Origin: Hondaea fermentalgiana
Taxonomy: Eukaryota; Sar; Bigyra; Thraustochytrida; Thraustochytriidae
NCBI GenBank assembly: GCA_014084085.1
Contig: NPFB01000031.1
Coordinates: forward strand, 104,568 to 163,389
Length of the DNA: 58,822 nt
Direction of reading: 5' to 3'
Under the pieces are notes generated by a model. The model had not been told where the DNA came from, did not search any database, and was given only the letters and a program-made list of their open reading frames with translations. The stretch's first letter is position 1. Each line of letters starts with the position of its first letter. This document shows positions 58,707-58,822 of this stretch, piece by piece. The position numbers and the translations under genes are program-made.

Positions 58707-58822
58707 ATGAGCTCGTTGAGGTTCGTGAGCCCCGCTCTCGTCACAGGCGCACGCCTCGCCGCACGCCTCGCCGCCTCGCCGCGCTGCTGCGACGCGCGGG
58801 GGTCGGGGCGGGGAGGGGGGCG
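58707..58822 (+). CDS. Possible 5' end of a gene cut by the window
   Basis: An ATG at 58707 opens a frame to the window end: MSSLRFVSPALVTGARLAA and onward, Arg/Ala/Ser-rich without early acidic residues, as in mitochondrial targeting peptides. It is the last open frame in the window and its extent is unknown. In such GC-rich sequence a chance frame is quite possible. Confidence 0.3.
   Translation, partial: MSSLRFVSPALVTGARLAARLAASPRCCDARGSGRGGG

Larger units (their letters stand above)
56615..58822. other. GC-rich spacer upstream of MYB with simple repeats
   Basis: This is the 5' region of the MYB gene and the window's right end. It contains a (GACTC)n pentamer tract (56664-56717), C/T-rich stretches (57482-57535), an AAGC tract (58003-58055) and a CGCA-type tract (58592-58612). 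Two candidate first exons are on plus: 57368 (MPRSAFFPTNSRGSVTSPSA, ending near a GTGAGA donor-like site), and 58707. I cannot assemble a full gene here. Confidence 0.4.

Overview
The window looks like nuclear DNA of a single-celled eukaryote, most likely a stramenopile of the thraustochytrid (labyrinthulean) type. It is GC-rich in coding sequence and has long, mostly intronless genes, GT-AG introns in a few genes, homopolymeric Gln/Ser/His tracts, and typical eukaryotic families (HIRA, GRIP golgin, 3R-MYB, UBE2T, B9D2). The lineage is inferred from gene style and content only. There are no operons, ribosome binding sites, CRISPR arrays or insertion sequences, and I found no rRNA or tRNA gene.

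Layout: a SAM-domain MEK-like kinase (368-4474, +); an RGG / helical-repeat / methyltransferase fusion (4872-7523, +); B9D2 (7733-8548, -); a GRIP coiled-coil protein (9598-11127, +); a WDR27-like WD40 protein with one intron (11168-13921, -); HIRA with two introns (14326-18152, +); two unrecognised proteins (18546-19157, -; 20560-21735, +); an armadillo/IQ protein (22133-24688, -); a secreted Cys-rich tandem-module protein (25401-26822, -); an ASNSD1-like amidotransferase (26994-29045, +); an FSH1-type hydrolase (29244-30029, -) divergent from an ABHD10-like hydrolase in three exons (30254-31459, +); a vWA plus beta-propeller membrane protein (32878-35301, +); an unrecognised basic protein (35675-36373, -); a plant/fungal-type Fpg DNA glycosylase (36761-37924, +); an inositol-polyphosphate 5-phosphatase with C2 domain and CaaX end (38148-42047, -); a 3-kb spacer with a 100-N assembly gap; a four-CBS plus TLDc fusion (45006-48017, +); UBE2T (48205-48879, -); a radical-SAM-like protein lacking two cluster cysteines (49323-49985, +); VTC1 (50342-50734, -); a kelch plus cytochrome b561 fusion (52329-54074, +); and a 3R-MYB factor (54572-56614, -). 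A possible truncated gene starts at 58707.

Architecture: 19 of 22 neighbouring gene pairs switch strand, giving alternating convergent pairs (spacers as short as 40 bp) and divergent pairs (down to 171 bp), which suggests shared promoters. Themes are signalling (MEK-like kinase, 5-phosphatase, CBS-TLDc), chromatin and transcription (HIRA, MYB), genome maintenance (Fpg, UBE2T), flagellum (B9D2), membrane trafficking and storage (GRIP, VTC1) and the cell surface (vWA-propeller, kelch-b561, Cys-rich secreted protein). The most novel items are domain fusions: RGG-repeat-methyltransferase, CBS-TLDc, kelch-b561, and an ASNSD1 with an inserted Cys-rich finger. Many open frames begin at GTG or TTG; I moved starts to the first supported ATG, and rebuilt three split genes from splice sites and reading phase.
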